Positions 36,061 to 45,800 of a DNA stretch of 64,000 nucleotides are shown here, piece after piece. Below the pieces are notes generated by a model, which saw only the letters and a program-made list of their open reading frames with translations, did no database searches and was not told where the DNA came from. The translations under genes were made by a program, and so were the position numbers. The DNA comes from Streptomyces catenulae (lineage in GTDB: Bacteria; Actinomycetota; Actinomycetes; Streptomycetales; Streptomycetaceae). Where the stretch lies: contig NZ_JODY01000002.1 of the NCBI RefSeq assembly GCF_000718015.1, positions 124,001 to 188,000 on the forward strand, given 5' to 3'. Position 1 is the first letter of the stretch. The number at the start of each line of letters is the position of its first letter.

Positions 36061-37142
36061 GCGGACGCCCCGGCGGTGGAGAGGCGGGCGGAGCGGGCGA
36101 TCCAGACGAGCAGCGGTCCGCCGACGAAGGCGAGCAGCACGCTGACCGGCGTCTCCCAGGGGCGGATGATCACGCGGGCCAGGATGTCGGCGAGCAGCAT
36201 CACGGCGGCGGCGACCAGCGCGGAGAGGGCGAGTTGGGCGGTGAGGCGGGGCCCGGCGACGGCACGGGCGACGTACGGCGCGAGCAGCCCGAGGAAGGCG
36301 ATCGGTCCGGCGACGGCGACCGCGCAGCCGACGAGGAGGGAGACGGCGGCGGCCACCGCGAGGCGGATACGGCCCGGGTGGTGGCCGAGCGAGCGGGCGC
36401 TGTCGTCGCCGAGGCCGAGCGCCGACAGCGGGCGGGCGCAGCCGAACGCGACGAGCAGCCCGACGGCCGCCGGGGCGGTCAGCGGCAGCAGATCGGCGGT
36501 CTCGACCCCGGCGAGCGAGCCGATCGTCCAGTAGCGGTAGGTGTCGAACGTCGACTGGGTGCCGAGCAGGACGTACGAGGTCAGGCCGTGGAAGGTGGCG
36601 CCGATGGCAGTGCCGGTGAGGACCAGGCGCAGCGGGGATCCGGCGGTGCGGCCGGACGCGGCGAGCAGCAGGACCACGGCACTGGCGGCCAGCCCCCCGG
36701 CGAGGGCCCAGCCCATCAGGGCGGTGGGCGAGGTGGCGCCGAAGAAGGTGAGGCCGAGGACGACGGCGAAGGCGGCGCCGGAGTTGACGCCGAGCAGTCC
36801 GGTTTCGGCCAGTGGGTTGCGCGTCGCGGCCTGGAGGAGGCAGCCGGAGACGCCGAGGCAGACGCCGACGAAGAGGGCGGCGAGGGTCCGCGGCAGCCGT
36901 ACGTCCAGCACCGCCAGGCGCAGTTGGGCGTCGGCGCGGGCGGCCGGGTCGCCGGTGAGGAAGTGCCAGGCGTCGGCGGCGGAGCTGTGGCCGGTGCCGA
37001 TGACCAGGGAGAACACGACCAGGACCGGCAGGACGACGGTCAGCGCGAGCGCGGCCCGGCGGAGGGGGCGGTGGCCCGGCGTGAGGGGGTCGCCGGGGCG
37101 GTTCCCGGTGCCCTCGGGCCGCCCCTCTTGCACAATCAACAT
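36057..37142 (-). CDS. FecCD-family siderophore permease (first permease gene, FepD-like)
   Basis: 361 residues, about nine or ten transmembrane segments. LFVGVCLGVSGCLLQAATRNPLAETGLLGVNSGAAFAVVL and GPIAFLGLLAPYVARAVAGP are FecCD hallmarks. It is the first gene of the importer operon. The apparent ATG lies inside the iron box, there is no SD sequence in front, and TAGGCT sits at about -10 relative to it, so the transcript may be leaderless. A bound iron repressor would block this promoter directly. Confidence 0.9.
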   Translation of the reverse strand: MLIVQEGRPEGTGNRPGDPLTPGHRPLRRAALALTVVLPVLVVFSLVIGTGHSSAADAWHFLTGDPAARADAQLRLAVLDVRLPRTLAALFVGVCLGVSGCLLQAATRNPLAETGLLGVNSGAAFAVVLGLTFFGATSPTALMGWALAGGLAASAVVLLLAASGRTAGSPLRLVLTGTAIGATFHGLTSYVLLGTQSTFDTYRYWTIGSLAGVETADLLPLTAPAAVGLLVAFGCARPLSALGLGDDSARSLGHHPGRIRLAVAAAVSLLVGCAVAVAGPIAFLGLLAPYVARAVAGPRLTAQLALSALVAAAVMLLADILARVIIRPWETPVSVLLAFVGGPLLVWIARSARLSTAGASA

Positions 37143-37160
37143 GAGGTTAGCCTAACCTAA
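37142..37160. promoter_or_regulatory. DmdR/IdeR iron box between import and biosynthesis operons
   Basis: TGAGGTTAGCCTAACCTAA matches the consensus TTAGGTTAGGCTAACCTAA at 17 of 19 positions. It overlaps the first codon of the minus-strand permease gene and lies 137 bases before the plus-strand binding-protein gene, so one site can repress both directions when iron is plentiful. Confidence 0.88.
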
Positions 37161-37179
37161 ATCGATCGCTCCGGGTTTT

Positions 37180-37197
37180 CTGCGGAGCGCTCCGCAG
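37180..37197. promoter_or_regulatory. 18-bp perfect palindrome in the siderophore operon leader
   Basis: CTGCGGAGCGCTCCGCAG is an exact palindrome 20 bases inside the leader of the binding-protein gene. The core GGAGCGCTCC resembles LacI-family operators such as the Streptomyces CebR site TGGGAGCGCTCCCA. It could be a second operator or a simple RNA hairpin. Confidence 0.4.
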
Positions 37198-37297
37198 CCT
37201 GCCCGAAAGCGGACGAACTCGGCGTACCCGTACGCCGCCTACCGCTCGGACACGTACCTTTTCCGCCACCGACACACCCCAACGGAGAACCCAGGCC

Positions 37298-38260
37298 ATG
37301 GCGTCCACCCCCGCCCTCAGACCCTTCCGCACCACCGCCGCCGTCGCGACGCTCGCCGCCTGCGCGCTCACGCTGACCGCCTGCGGCTCCTCGGACACGG
37401 CGTCCGGCGCCAAGGACACCAGCAAGGTGACCGATGCGACCGGCACCGCCGTCGACGTGCCCGCGAAGCCGCAGCGCGTGGTGGCGCTCAGCGAGATGGA
37501 TCTGGACTCCGCGCTCACCCTCGGCGTCGAGCCGGTCGGCCTCACCGCGGGCCGCGGCCAGAAGGGCGCCCCCGCCTACCTCGCCGACAAGGCCAAGGGG
37601 ATACCCGTCGTCGGCGCCGTGACCGGGCCCGACATCGAGAAGGTCGTCCAGGCGAAGCCGGACGTCATCCTCGCCGGTCAACTCGCCGACAAGCAGGTGC
37701 TCAAGCAGCTGCGCACCATCGCCCCGACCGTCGTGACCATCGGCGCCGACAAGAGCTGGCGCAAGTCCCTGGAGCTGACCGGCAAGGCCCTGGGCCGGAC
37801 CAACCAGGCGGAGAAGTTCCTCGACGACTACGACGGCAGGGCCGCCGCCCTCAAGAAGGACCTCGGCAAACGCGCCGGTGCCTCCGTCTCCGTCGCCCGC
37901 TACTCCGCCAAGGGCACCGCCGTCATGCAGCAGGGCGTCTTCATCGGCGACGTCCTGAACGACCTCGGCTTCAAGCGGCCGGGCATCCAGGCGCAGCCGG
38001 GCAAGGGCCACTCCACGCCGCTCAGCGAGGAGAACCTCAAGGAGATCGACGCCGACTGGCTGTTCATCGGCACCCTCGACCCGGGCAGCTCGGAGTCCTC
38101 GCTGCTCAAGGAGTTGACCGGGAAGCCCGCCTACCGCCAGCTGAACGCGGTCCGCGACCACCACGCCACCGTCATCGACGGCTCCAAGTGGACCAGCCTG
38201 GGCGGTCCGCAGGCCGCCGTCTCCGTCCTCGACGACATCCGCAAGGCGATGGTGAAGTGA
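37298..38260 (+). CDS. iron-siderophore ABC transporter substrate-binding lipoprotein
   Basis: 320 residues. The lipobox LTAC places the acylated cysteine near residue 28 after a hydrophobic signal. The mature protein has the two-lobe FecB/FepB fold ([82 protein letters not shown]). It captures the ferric siderophore at the membrane and delivers it to the divergently encoded FecCD/FepC importer. It is the first gene of the biosynthetic operon and overlaps the next by four bases (GTGA). Confidence 0.9.
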   Translation: MASTPALRPFRTTAAVATLAACALTLTACGSSDTASGAKDTSKVTDATGTAVDVPAKPQRVVALSEMDLDSALTLGVEPVGLTAGRGQKGAPAYLADKAKGIPVVGAVTGPDIEKVVQAKPDVILAGQLADKQVLKQLRTIAPTVVTIGADKSWRKSLELTGKALGRTNQAEKFLDDYDGRAAALKKDLGKRAGASVSVARYSAKGTAVMQQGVFIGDVLNDLGFKRPGIQAQPGKGHSTPLSEENLKEIDADWLFIGTLDPGSSESSLLKELTGKPAYRQLNAVRDHHATVIDGSKWTSLGGPQAAVSVLDDIRKAMVK

Positions 38261-39051
38261 CCACCGCACCCGAACTCGACGGCCGCCTCGCCCTCGTGAC
38301 GGGCGCCGGGCGCGGCATCGGCGCCGCCGTCGCGGTGGCCCTCGCCGCCCGCGGCGCCCGGGTCGTCGCCACCGACCTGACCCCCGGCGAACTCCCCGCG
38401 GAGGCCCGGCCGTACGCGGACCGGATCACCGCCCGCGCGCTGGACGTCACCGACGCCGCCGCCGTGGACGCGCTCGTCGCGGAGGTCGAGGAGACCGTCG
38501 GCCCGCTCGACATCGCCGTCAACGTCGCGGGCGTGCTGCGCGGCGCGCCGGTCACCGAGCTGTCCGACGCGGACTGGGCGGCGACGTTCGCCGTCAACAC
38601 CGACGGTGTGATGCACGTCTCCCGGGCCGCCGCCCGCCGGATGACCGTCCGCGGTCGCGGCAGCATCGTCACCGTCGCCTCCAACGCGGCGGGCATCCCG
38701 CGCGCCGGGATGGCCGCGTACGCCGCCTCCAAGGCCGCCGCGGTGATGTTCACCAAGTGCCTGGGCCTTGAGGTCGCCGCGCACGGTGTGCGCTGCAACA
38801 CCGTCTCCCCCGGCTCGACCCTCACCGACATGCAGCGCGCCATGTGGACCGCGTCCGGCCAGGACGAGGAGACCGCCGCCCGCCACATCGTCGAGGGCGA
38901 CCTCGCCGCGCACCGCACCGGCATCCCCCTCGGCCGGATCGCCGACCCGTCCGACATCGCCGAGGCCGTCGCCTTCCTGGTGTCCGACCGCGCCCGCCAC
39001 ATCACGCTGCACGACCTGTACGTCGACGGCGGCGCCACGCTCCGCGCCTGA
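38257..39051 (+). CDS. dhbA: 2,3-dihydro-2,3-dihydroxybenzoate dehydrogenase (EntA/DhbA)
   Basis: 264 residues of the classical short-chain dehydrogenase family. Cofactor motif GAGRGIG (about 15-21), NVAG near 88, catalytic Ser in [11 protein letters not shown] and YAASKAAAV (Tyr and Lys). The N-terminus [40 protein letters not shown] resembles EntA/DhbA. It oxidises 2,3-dihydro-DHB to 2,3-dihydroxybenzoate with NAD. Assignment rests on both motifs and its place next to entC, entE and entB-like genes. The GTG start overlaps the lipoprotein stop. Confidence 0.9.
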   Translation: MTTAPELDGRLALVTGAGRGIGAAVAVALAARGARVVATDLTPGELPAEARPYADRITARALDVTDAAAVDALVAEVEETVGPLDIAVNVAGVLRGAPVTELSDADWAATFAVNTDGVMHVSRAAARRMTVRGRGSIVTVASNAAGIPRAGMAAYAASKAAAVMFTKCLGLEVAAHGVRCNTVSPGSTLTDMQRAMWTASGQDEETAARHIVEGDLAAHRTGIPLGRIADPSDIAEAVAFLVSDRARHITLHDLYVDGGATLRA

Positions 39052-39122
39052 CCGGCCGGGCCGGGGCCGCCGCCCCGGCCCGCGCCCGCGCCCCCCCCGC
39101 TCCCCCCTTCCTGGAGACCGCC

Positions 39123-40319
39123 ATGCCCGCTTCCCTGAGCGAACCCCGCACCGCGCCCGTGGTCACCCCGGGCGAGGCCACCGCCCTGCTCGACGCCTAC
39201 CGCGCCGGAACGGACCGCTTCCTCGGCACCCCCCGCCACACCCTGCTGGGGCGCGGCACCCTCGCCGACGTCCCGCACGATTCCAGACCCGTGTATCTGC
39301 GGGTCCGCGAGACGCTGCGGGAGCGGCGTGCCGCGGGCACCCCGGCGCCGGTCGTGGTCGGCGCGCTGCCGTTCGCCCCGGACGGCCCGGCCGCGCTGGC
39401 CGTGCCCGCCTCGGTGGCCTGGGCGCCGCCGCTGCGCAAGGACCCGCTCGTCGCCCTGCCCGCACCCGACGCGGAACGCGCCGCCGACTGGGAGATACGG
39501 GAGGTGCCCGCGCCCGCCGAGTTCGGTGCGGCCGTCGCCGCCGCCGTGGCGCGGATGCGGGCCGGGGAGTTCGACAAGGTCGTCCTGGCCCGCACCCTGG
39601 AGCTGACGTCCCGTCATGACCTGGATCTGCCGTCGATGGTGCAGCGGCTGGCCCGCCGCGATCCGTCCGGCTACACCTTCGCCGTCCCCAGCGGCCCCGG
39701 CCGCACCCTCGTCGGCGCCAGCCCCGAACTCCTCGTCTCCCGCACCGGCGGCCGGTTGACCGCCAACCCGCTGGCCGGGTCCGCGCCCCGCAGCGCCGAC
39801 CTCGCCGAGGACGTCCGGCGCGCCGCAGCCCTGCTGGAATCCCCCAAGGACCTGCACGAACACGCCGTCGTGGTGGACGCGGTCCGCGCCGCGCTGGCGC
39901 CCTTCTGCACCCGTCTGGAGGTCCCCGAGCGGCCCACCCTGGTGCGCACCGCGGCGATGTGGCACCTGTCGACGGCCGTCACCGGCGAGCTCGCCGACCC
40001 CGAGGTGTGCGCGCTGGAGCTGGCGTCCGCGCTCCACCCCACACCGGCGGTCTGCGGCACCCCGACCCCGCTGGCGCGCGAGGTGATCGCCGCGTCCGAA
40101 CCGTTCGACCGGGGTCCGTACACCGGCATGGTCGGCTGGCAGAACGCGGACGGCGACGGCGAGTGGGTCGTCACCATCCGCTGCGCCGAGGCCGAGGGCC
40201 GGGGGCTGCGGCTCTTCGCGGGCGCCGGGGTCGTCGCCGACTCCTCGCCGGAGGCGGAGACCGCCGAGACCGGCGCGAAGTTCCGTACCTTCCTGAGCGC
40301 CGTCGGAGCCGCCCTGTGA
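39123..40319 (+). CDS. dhbC: isochorismate synthase (EntC/DhbC)
   Basis: 398 residues of the chorismate-utilising family. [15 protein letters not shown], the helix [63 protein letters not shown] and [22 protein letters not shown] form the standard active-site set; the K of DKVVLAR and the E of HEH are catalytic. It converts chorismate into isochorismate, the first committed step to DHB. A gap of 71 bases separates it from dhbA, with no promoter that I recognise. Confidence 0.93.
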   Translation: MPASLSEPRTAPVVTPGEATALLDAYRAGTDRFLGTPRHTLLGRGTLADVPHDSRPVYLRVRETLRERRAAGTPAPVVVGALPFAPDGPAALAVPASVAWAPPLRKDPLVALPAPDAERAADWEIREVPAPAEFGAAVAAAVARMRAGEFDKVVLARTLELTSRHDLDLPSMVQRLARRDPSGYTFAVPSGPGRTLVGASPELLVSRTGGRLTANPLAGSAPRSADLAEDVRRAAALLESPKDLHEHAVVVDAVRAALAPFCTRLEVPERPTLVRTAAMWHLSTAVTGELADPEVCALELASALHPTPAVCGTPTPLAREVIAASEPFDRGPYTGMVGWQNADGDGEWVVTIRCAEAEGRGLRLFAGAGVVADSSPEAETAETGAKFRTFLSAVGAAL

Positions 40320-41965
40320 GCACGCCGTCCGCCACCACCCCGGGCCTCGACGCGCCCACCTGGCCCGAGGAGTTCGCGGCCCGCTACCGCGCGGCCGGCT
40401 ACTGGCGCGGGGAGACCTTCGGCGCCGTGCTCCGCGAGCGCGCCGCCGCCCACCCCGACCGCACCGCGCTGATCGACCCGGCGCCGGAGCGCCGCACCTG
40501 GACCTACCGCGAGCTGGACGAGGCCGCCGACCGGATGGCCGCCGGGTTCGCCGCCCGCGGCATCGCCAAGGGCGACCGGGTCGTCGTCCAGCTCCCGAAC
40601 GTCGGGGAGTTCCTCGTCGTCGTCTTCGCGCTGTTCCGCATCGGCGCGCTCCCCGTCTACGCGCTCCCGGCGCACCGCGACACCGAGATCGGCTACTTCT
40701 GCGCCTTCGCGGAGGCGGTCGCGTACGTCATCCCCGACCGGCACGCGGGCTACGACCACCGGGCGCTCGCCTCGCGGGTCAAGGAGCAGACGCCGGGGCT
40801 GCGGCACGTCTTCGTCGCCGGGGAGCCGGGCGAGCACACCGCGCTCGCCGAGGTGCCGTGTGACGTGGCCGGTCCGCTCGACGGGCCCGAGCCGCACGAG
40901 CTGGCCTTCCTCCAGCTCTCCGGCGGCACCACCGGCGTCCCCAAGCTCATCCCCCGCACCCACGACGACTACGGCTACTCGCTGTGGGGCTCCAACGAGA
41001 TCTGCGGTGTGGACGAGCACACCCGCTTCCTCGTCGCGCTGCCCGCGGCGCACAACTTCCCGATGTCGTCGCCCGGTTGGCTGGGCGTGCTGTACGCGGG
41101 CGGCACCGTGGTGCTCTGCCCGCGGCCCGATCCGGCGACCGCGTTCCCGCTCATCGCCCAGGAGCGCATCACGATGACGGGTCTGGTGCCGCCGCTGGCA
41201 CTGGTGTGGACCGAGGCGGGCCCGGATGCGGCGCACGATCTGTCCAGCCTGGAGCTGCTGCTGGTCGGCGGCGCGAAGTTCTCGGTGGCCGCGGCGCGGC
41301 GCCTGGAGCCCGCGCTCGGCTGCCGTCTGATGCAGGTCTTCGGCATGGCCGAGGGGCTGGTCAACTACACCCGGCTGGACGACGACCCGGAGACCGTCGT
41401 CACCACCCAGGGCCTGCCGATCTCCCCCGACGACGAGATCCGGGTGGTGGACGACGCCGACGAGGACGTCCCCGACGGCGAGTTCGGCCATCTGCTGACC
41501 CGCGGCCCGTACACCATCCGCGGCTACTGGCGCGCCCCGCAGCACAACGCGCGGGCCTTCACCGCGGACGGTTTCTACCGCACCGGCGACATCGTGCGCC
41601 GCACCCCGACCGGGCACCTCGTCGTCGAGGGCCGGGCGAAGGACCAGATCAACCGGGGTGGCGAGAAGGTCGCGCCGGAGGAGATCGAGAACATCGTCCT
41701 GGGCCACCCGGCCGTCCACGACGTCTCCGTCGTCGCCGTCGCCGACGCCTATCTCGGCGAGCGGACGCTGGCGTACGTGATCCTGCGCGCGGGCGCCGAG
41801 CCGCTGAAGCCGGTCGCGATCAAGCGGCACGTCCGGCAGGCGGGCGTCGCCGACTACAAGGTCCCCGATCTCGTGGAGTTCGTGGACGCCTTCCCGCAGA
41901 CCGGGGTCGGCAAGGTCAGCAAGAACGGCCTGCGCTCCGCCGCCGCCCCCACCGAGCAGCACTGA
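40316..41965 (+). CDS. dhbE: 2,3-dihydroxybenzoate-AMP ligase (EntE/DhbE)
   Basis: 549 residues, adenylate-forming family. [18 protein letters not shown] (A3) at about 195-212, [24 protein letters not shown] at about 240-265 (the HN(F/Y)P motif typical of aryl-acid ligases), [17 protein letters not shown] (A5), YRTGDIVRR (A7), [20 protein letters not shown] (A8) and GKVSKNGLR (A10 Lys). It activates DHB and loads it onto the aryl carrier protein encoded downstream. The GTG start overlaps the dhbC stop (GTGA). Confidence 0.94.
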   Translation: MSTPSATTPGLDAPTWPEEFAARYRAAGYWRGETFGAVLRERAAAHPDRTALIDPAPERRTWTYRELDEAADRMAAGFAARGIAKGDRVVVQLPNVGEFLVVVFALFRIGALPVYALPAHRDTEIGYFCAFAEAVAYVIPDRHAGYDHRALASRVKEQTPGLRHVFVAGEPGEHTALAEVPCDVAGPLDGPEPHELAFLQLSGGTTGVPKLIPRTHDDYGYSLWGSNEICGVDEHTRFLVALPAAHNFPMSSPGWLGVLYAGGTVVLCPRPDPATAFPLIAQERITMTGLVPPLALVWTEAGPDAAHDLSSLELLLVGGAKFSVAAARRLEPALGCRLMQVFGMAEGLVNYTRLDDDPETVVTTQGLPISPDDEIRVVDDADEDVPDGEFGHLLTRGPYTIRGYWRAPQHNARAFTADGFYRTGDIVRRTPTGHLVVEGRAKDQINRGGEKVAPEEIENIVLGHPAVHDVSVVAVADAYLGERTLAYVILRAGAEPLKPVAIKRHVRQAGVADYKVPDLVEFVDAFPQTGVGKVSKNGLRSAAAPTEQH

Positions 41966-41979
41966 AAGGCCCCGCCACC

Positions 41980-42612
41980 ATGGCACTTCCCGCCATCGCC
42001 CGCTATCCGCTCCCGACCCCCGAGGAGCTGCCCGAGAACCGGGTCGCCTGGACCGTCGACCCGGCGCGCGCCGTGGTCCTCGTCCACGATCTCCAGGAGC
42101 ACTTCCTCGGCGCGTACCCGGCCGGTGAGCAGCCGCTGACCGGGATGCTCGACAACACCGCGCGGTTGCTGACCGCCTTCCGGGAGCGCGGGGTGCCCGT
42201 CGTCTACTCGGCCCAGCGCGGTGGGCAGACGCCCGAGGAGCGCGGTCTCCAGTTGGACTTCTGGGGCCCGGGCGTCGCCGACGACCCGGCGAAGCTCGCC
42301 GTCCCCGACCAGGTCGCGCCGGAGGCGGACGACACCGTCCTGACCAAGTGGAAGTACAGCGCCTTCGTCCGCACCGACCTGGAGCGGCGGATGCGTGAGG
42401 CCGGACGCGACCAGTTGGTGATCGTCGGGGTCTACGCGCACATCGGCGTGCTGATGACGGCGTGCGACGCGTGGATGCGCGACATCCGGGCGTTCGTCGT
42501 CGCCGACGCCGTCGCGGACTTCTCCCGCGCCGACCACGACCTGGCCCTGAAGTGGGCCGCCGGCCGCTGCGCGGTCGTGACCTGCACCGACGCCGTCCTT
42601 GAGGAGATCTGA
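41980..42612 (+). CDS. dhbB: isochorismatase, stand-alone (EntB/DhbB N-terminal domain)
   Basis: 210 residues. Asp in VLVHDLQEHFLGAY and Lys in LTKWKYSAFVRTDL mark the active site; VGVYAHIGVLMTACDAWMRDIRAFVVADAVADFS is the signature of true isochorismatases, with Gly at the Cys position of related hydrolases. It splits isochorismate to 2,3-dihydro-DHB and pyruvate. The EntB/DhbB proteins of E. coli and B. subtilis carry a fused C-terminal aryl carrier domain; here the protein ends at EEI and the carrier is a separate gene two bases on. Confidence 0.93.
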   Translation: MALPAIARYPLPTPEELPENRVAWTVDPARAVVLVHDLQEHFLGAYPAGEQPLTGMLDNTARLLTAFRERGVPVVYSAQRGGQTPEERGLQLDFWGPGVADDPAKLAVPDQVAPEADDTVLTKWKYSAFVRTDLERRMREAGRDQLVIVGVYAHIGVLMTACDAWMRDIRAFVVADAVADFSRADHDLALKWAAGRCAVVTCTDAVLEEI

Positions 42613-42614
42613 GC

Positions 42615-42842
42615 ATGGCACTCACCCTGGAGACGCTCCGCGCCGACATCGCCGACGCCCTCGGCGAGGACCCGGCGGACATCCCCGTCGACGAGAACCT
42701 TCTCGACTACGGTCTCGACTCGGTCCGCATCATGGCGCTGCTGGAGCGCTGGCGCCGCGACCACGGCATCGACGCGAGCTTCGCCGACCTCGCCGAAGCC
42801 CCCGCCGTCGAGGCGTGGGCCCCGCTGCTGGGGGTCGGATGA
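42615..42842 (+). CDS. stand-alone aryl carrier protein
   Basis: 75 residues of the carrier-protein fold. The 4'-phosphopantetheine attachment site is the Ser in YGLDSVRIM (about 39); the loop before it, LGEDPADIPVDENLLDYG, is typical. It accepts the DHB acyl group from the ligase and presents it to the synthetase condensation domain. It starts two bases after the isochorismatase stop and overlaps the synthetase by four bases (ATGA), so all three are translated together. Confidence 0.93.
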   Translation: MALTLETLRADIADALGEDPADIPVDENLLDYGLDSVRIMALLERWRRDHGIDASFADLAEAPAVEAWAPLLGVG

Positions 42843-45800
42843 CCACCGCCCCGACCGAAGCCGCCCCCGCCTCCCCCGAGGACGGCCCGGGGGCCGGACT
42901 GCCGCTGACCGCCGCCCAGTCGGGCATGTGGTACGCGCAGGCCCTCGACCCGCTGAGCCCGGCGCAGAACACCGCGGAGTGCCTGGAGATCGCCGGGCCG
43001 CTCGACCCGGAGGTGTTCGCCGCCGCGCTGCGCCACGTCACCGCCGAGACCGACGCGCTGCGCGTCCGGGTCTCCGACACCCCGGACGGGCCGCGCCAGC
43101 ATCTGCTGACGGAGGTCGCGCCGCCGCTCTCCGTGCATGATCTGCGCGGGGCGGCCGACCCGGACGCCGACGCCGAGGCGTGGATGCGCGCCGATCTGGC
43201 CGAGCCGTGCGATCTGGCCGCCGGACCGCCGTTCCGGCACGCCCTCTTCCGCACCGGTGACGAGCGGTGGCTGTGGTACCAGCGCATCCACCATCTCGTC
43301 ATGGACGGCTACGGGTACTCGCTGCTGGTACGCCGTACCGCCGAGGTGTACTCCGCGCTGGCCCGCGGCGAGGAGCCGGGTCCGCGCGCCTTCGGGTCGC
43401 TCGCCGCGCTCGTCGCCCAGGACGAGGAGTACCGCGCGTCGGAGGCGTACGCCGCCGACGCCGACCACTGGCGGACCGCGTTCGCCGACCGCCCGGAGGC
43501 GCCGCGGCTCGCCGGGCGCGGTGCGCTCCCCTCACGCACCTTCCTGCGCACCACCGCGCACCTCTCCCCCGAGGCGACCGAACGGCTGCGGGAGCTGGCC
43601 ACCACGCTCCGGGCGACCTGGCCGGACGTGCTGATCGCCGCGCAGGCGCTCTACACCTCGCGCGCCTGCGACCGTGCCGATGTGGTCCTGGGCCTGCCGA
43701 TGATGGGCCGGCTGGGCTCGGTGGCGCTGCGGGTGCCGGGGATGGTGATGAACGTGCTGCCGCTGCGGCTCTCCGTCACCCCCGGGGCGACCTTCGCGCA
43801 GCTGGTGCGGCAGGTGGTCCTCGGCATCCGCGAGGCCCGCCGCCACCAGCGCTACCGCTACGAGGACATCCGCCGCGACCTGGGCCTCCTCGGCGAGGCG
43901 CGCGGTCTGGTGGGGCCGCTGGTCAACGTCATGCCGTTCGACTACGGCGCCGAGTTCGCGGGCGCCCCGGCGCGCGCCCGGAACCTCTCCGCCGGTCCGG
44001 TCGACGATCTGACCGTCAACATCTACGACCGCGCCGACGGACGTGGTCTGCGCATCGACCACGACGGCAACCCGGCGCTGTACGACGGTGCGGCGCTCGC
44101 CCGCCATCAGGAACGGTTCCTGACCCTTCTGGAGCGGCTCGCCACCACCGACCCGCAGCAGCCGCTCGCCGGTCACACCATCGCCACTCCCGACGAACAC
44201 GCCCTGGTGATCGACGAGTTCAACGACACCACGCACGAGGTGCCGCCGACCACGCTGATCGGTCCGATCGAGTCGCGGGCGGCCCGCACCCCGGACGCCA
44301 CCGCGCTGGTCTTCGGTACCACCGCGCTGACGTACCGGCAGCTCAACGCCCGCGCCAACCGGCTCGCCCGGCACCTCCAGGAGCGCGGCGCCGGGCCCGG
44401 GAAACTGGTCGCGGTCTCGGTGCCGCGCTCGGTGGAGCTGGTGGTCGCGCTGCTCGCGGTCCTCAAGTCGGGCGCCGCGTATCTGCCGCTCGACCCGGAC
44501 TACCCGGCGCAGCGGCTGACGTACATGCTCCGGGACGCGGCGCCGGTCTGCGCGCTCACCGACCACGCCGGGCGGCTGCCGTCCGACGCCGGGACGCCGC
44601 TGATCGCCCTGGACACCCTCGATGTGTCCGGATATCTGCCGGTCAACCCGGCGCGGGCGCTCACCCCGTCGCATCCGGCGTACGTCATCTACACCTCGGG
44701 CTCCACCGGCCGTCCCAAGGGCGTGGTGGTGTCCCATCGGGCGATCGACAACCGTTTGCGGTGGATGCAGCACGCCTACCCGCTGGACGGGCGGGACCGG
44801 GTGCTCCAGAAGACACCGTCGTCGTTCGACGTCTCCGTCTGGGAGTTCTTCTGGCCGCTGCGGGAGGGCGCGGCGCTGGTCGTCGCGGAGCCCGGGGTGC
44901 ACAAGGACCCGGTGCGGCTGGCCCGGCTGATCACCGAACGGTCGGTCACCACCTGCCACTTCGTCCCGTCGATGCTCCAGGTGTTCCTGGCGTCCCCGCG
45001 GGCGGCGGGCTGCGGCGCGCTGCGGCAGGTCTTCGCCAGCGGCGAGGCGCTGCCCCGCGAGACGGCGACCCTCTTCGCCCGTACGCTGCCGGGCGCCGCG
45101 CTGCACAACCTCTACGGTCCGACGGAGGCTGCCGTCGACGTCTCGTACCACGCGTGTGCGGCGGACGGCGACGGTCCGGTGCCGATCGGGCGGCCGGTGT
45201 GGAACACCCGGCTGTACGTCCTGGACGCGGCGCGCCAGCCGTGCCCGCCCGGCGTTCCGGGGGAACTCTTCCTGGCCGGGCGGCAGTTGGCGGACGGCTA
45301 TCTGAACCGTCCGGAGCTGACCGCGGAGCGCTTCGTCGACGACCCGTTCGGGGCGCCCGGCGACCGGATGTACCGCACCGGCGATCTGGCGCGCTGGACG
45401 GCGGAGGGTGAGGTCGAATACCTCGGCCGCACCGACCACCAGGTCAAACTCCGCGGTCAGCGCATCGAACTGGGCGAGATCGAGGCGGCGCTCACCGCCC
45501 GGACCGGGGTGGACGGCGCCTGTGCGCTGGTCCGCGAGGACGGCGCCGGTGAGCAGCGGCTGATCGGCTATGTGACCGGCACCGCGGACCCGGCGGCCGT
45601 CCGGGCGGAGCTGACCTCGGCGCTGCCCGAGCACATGGTCCCGGCGGCAGTCGTCGTGCTCGACGCGTTCCCGCTGACCCCGAACGGCAAGCTGGACCGG
45701 GCGGCGCTGCCCGCGCCGGTGTTCGGCGGCAGCGGCGCGGCCCGCCGCCCGGCGAACGCCCGGGAGGCGACGGTGACCCGGCTCTTCGCCGAGGTCCTGG

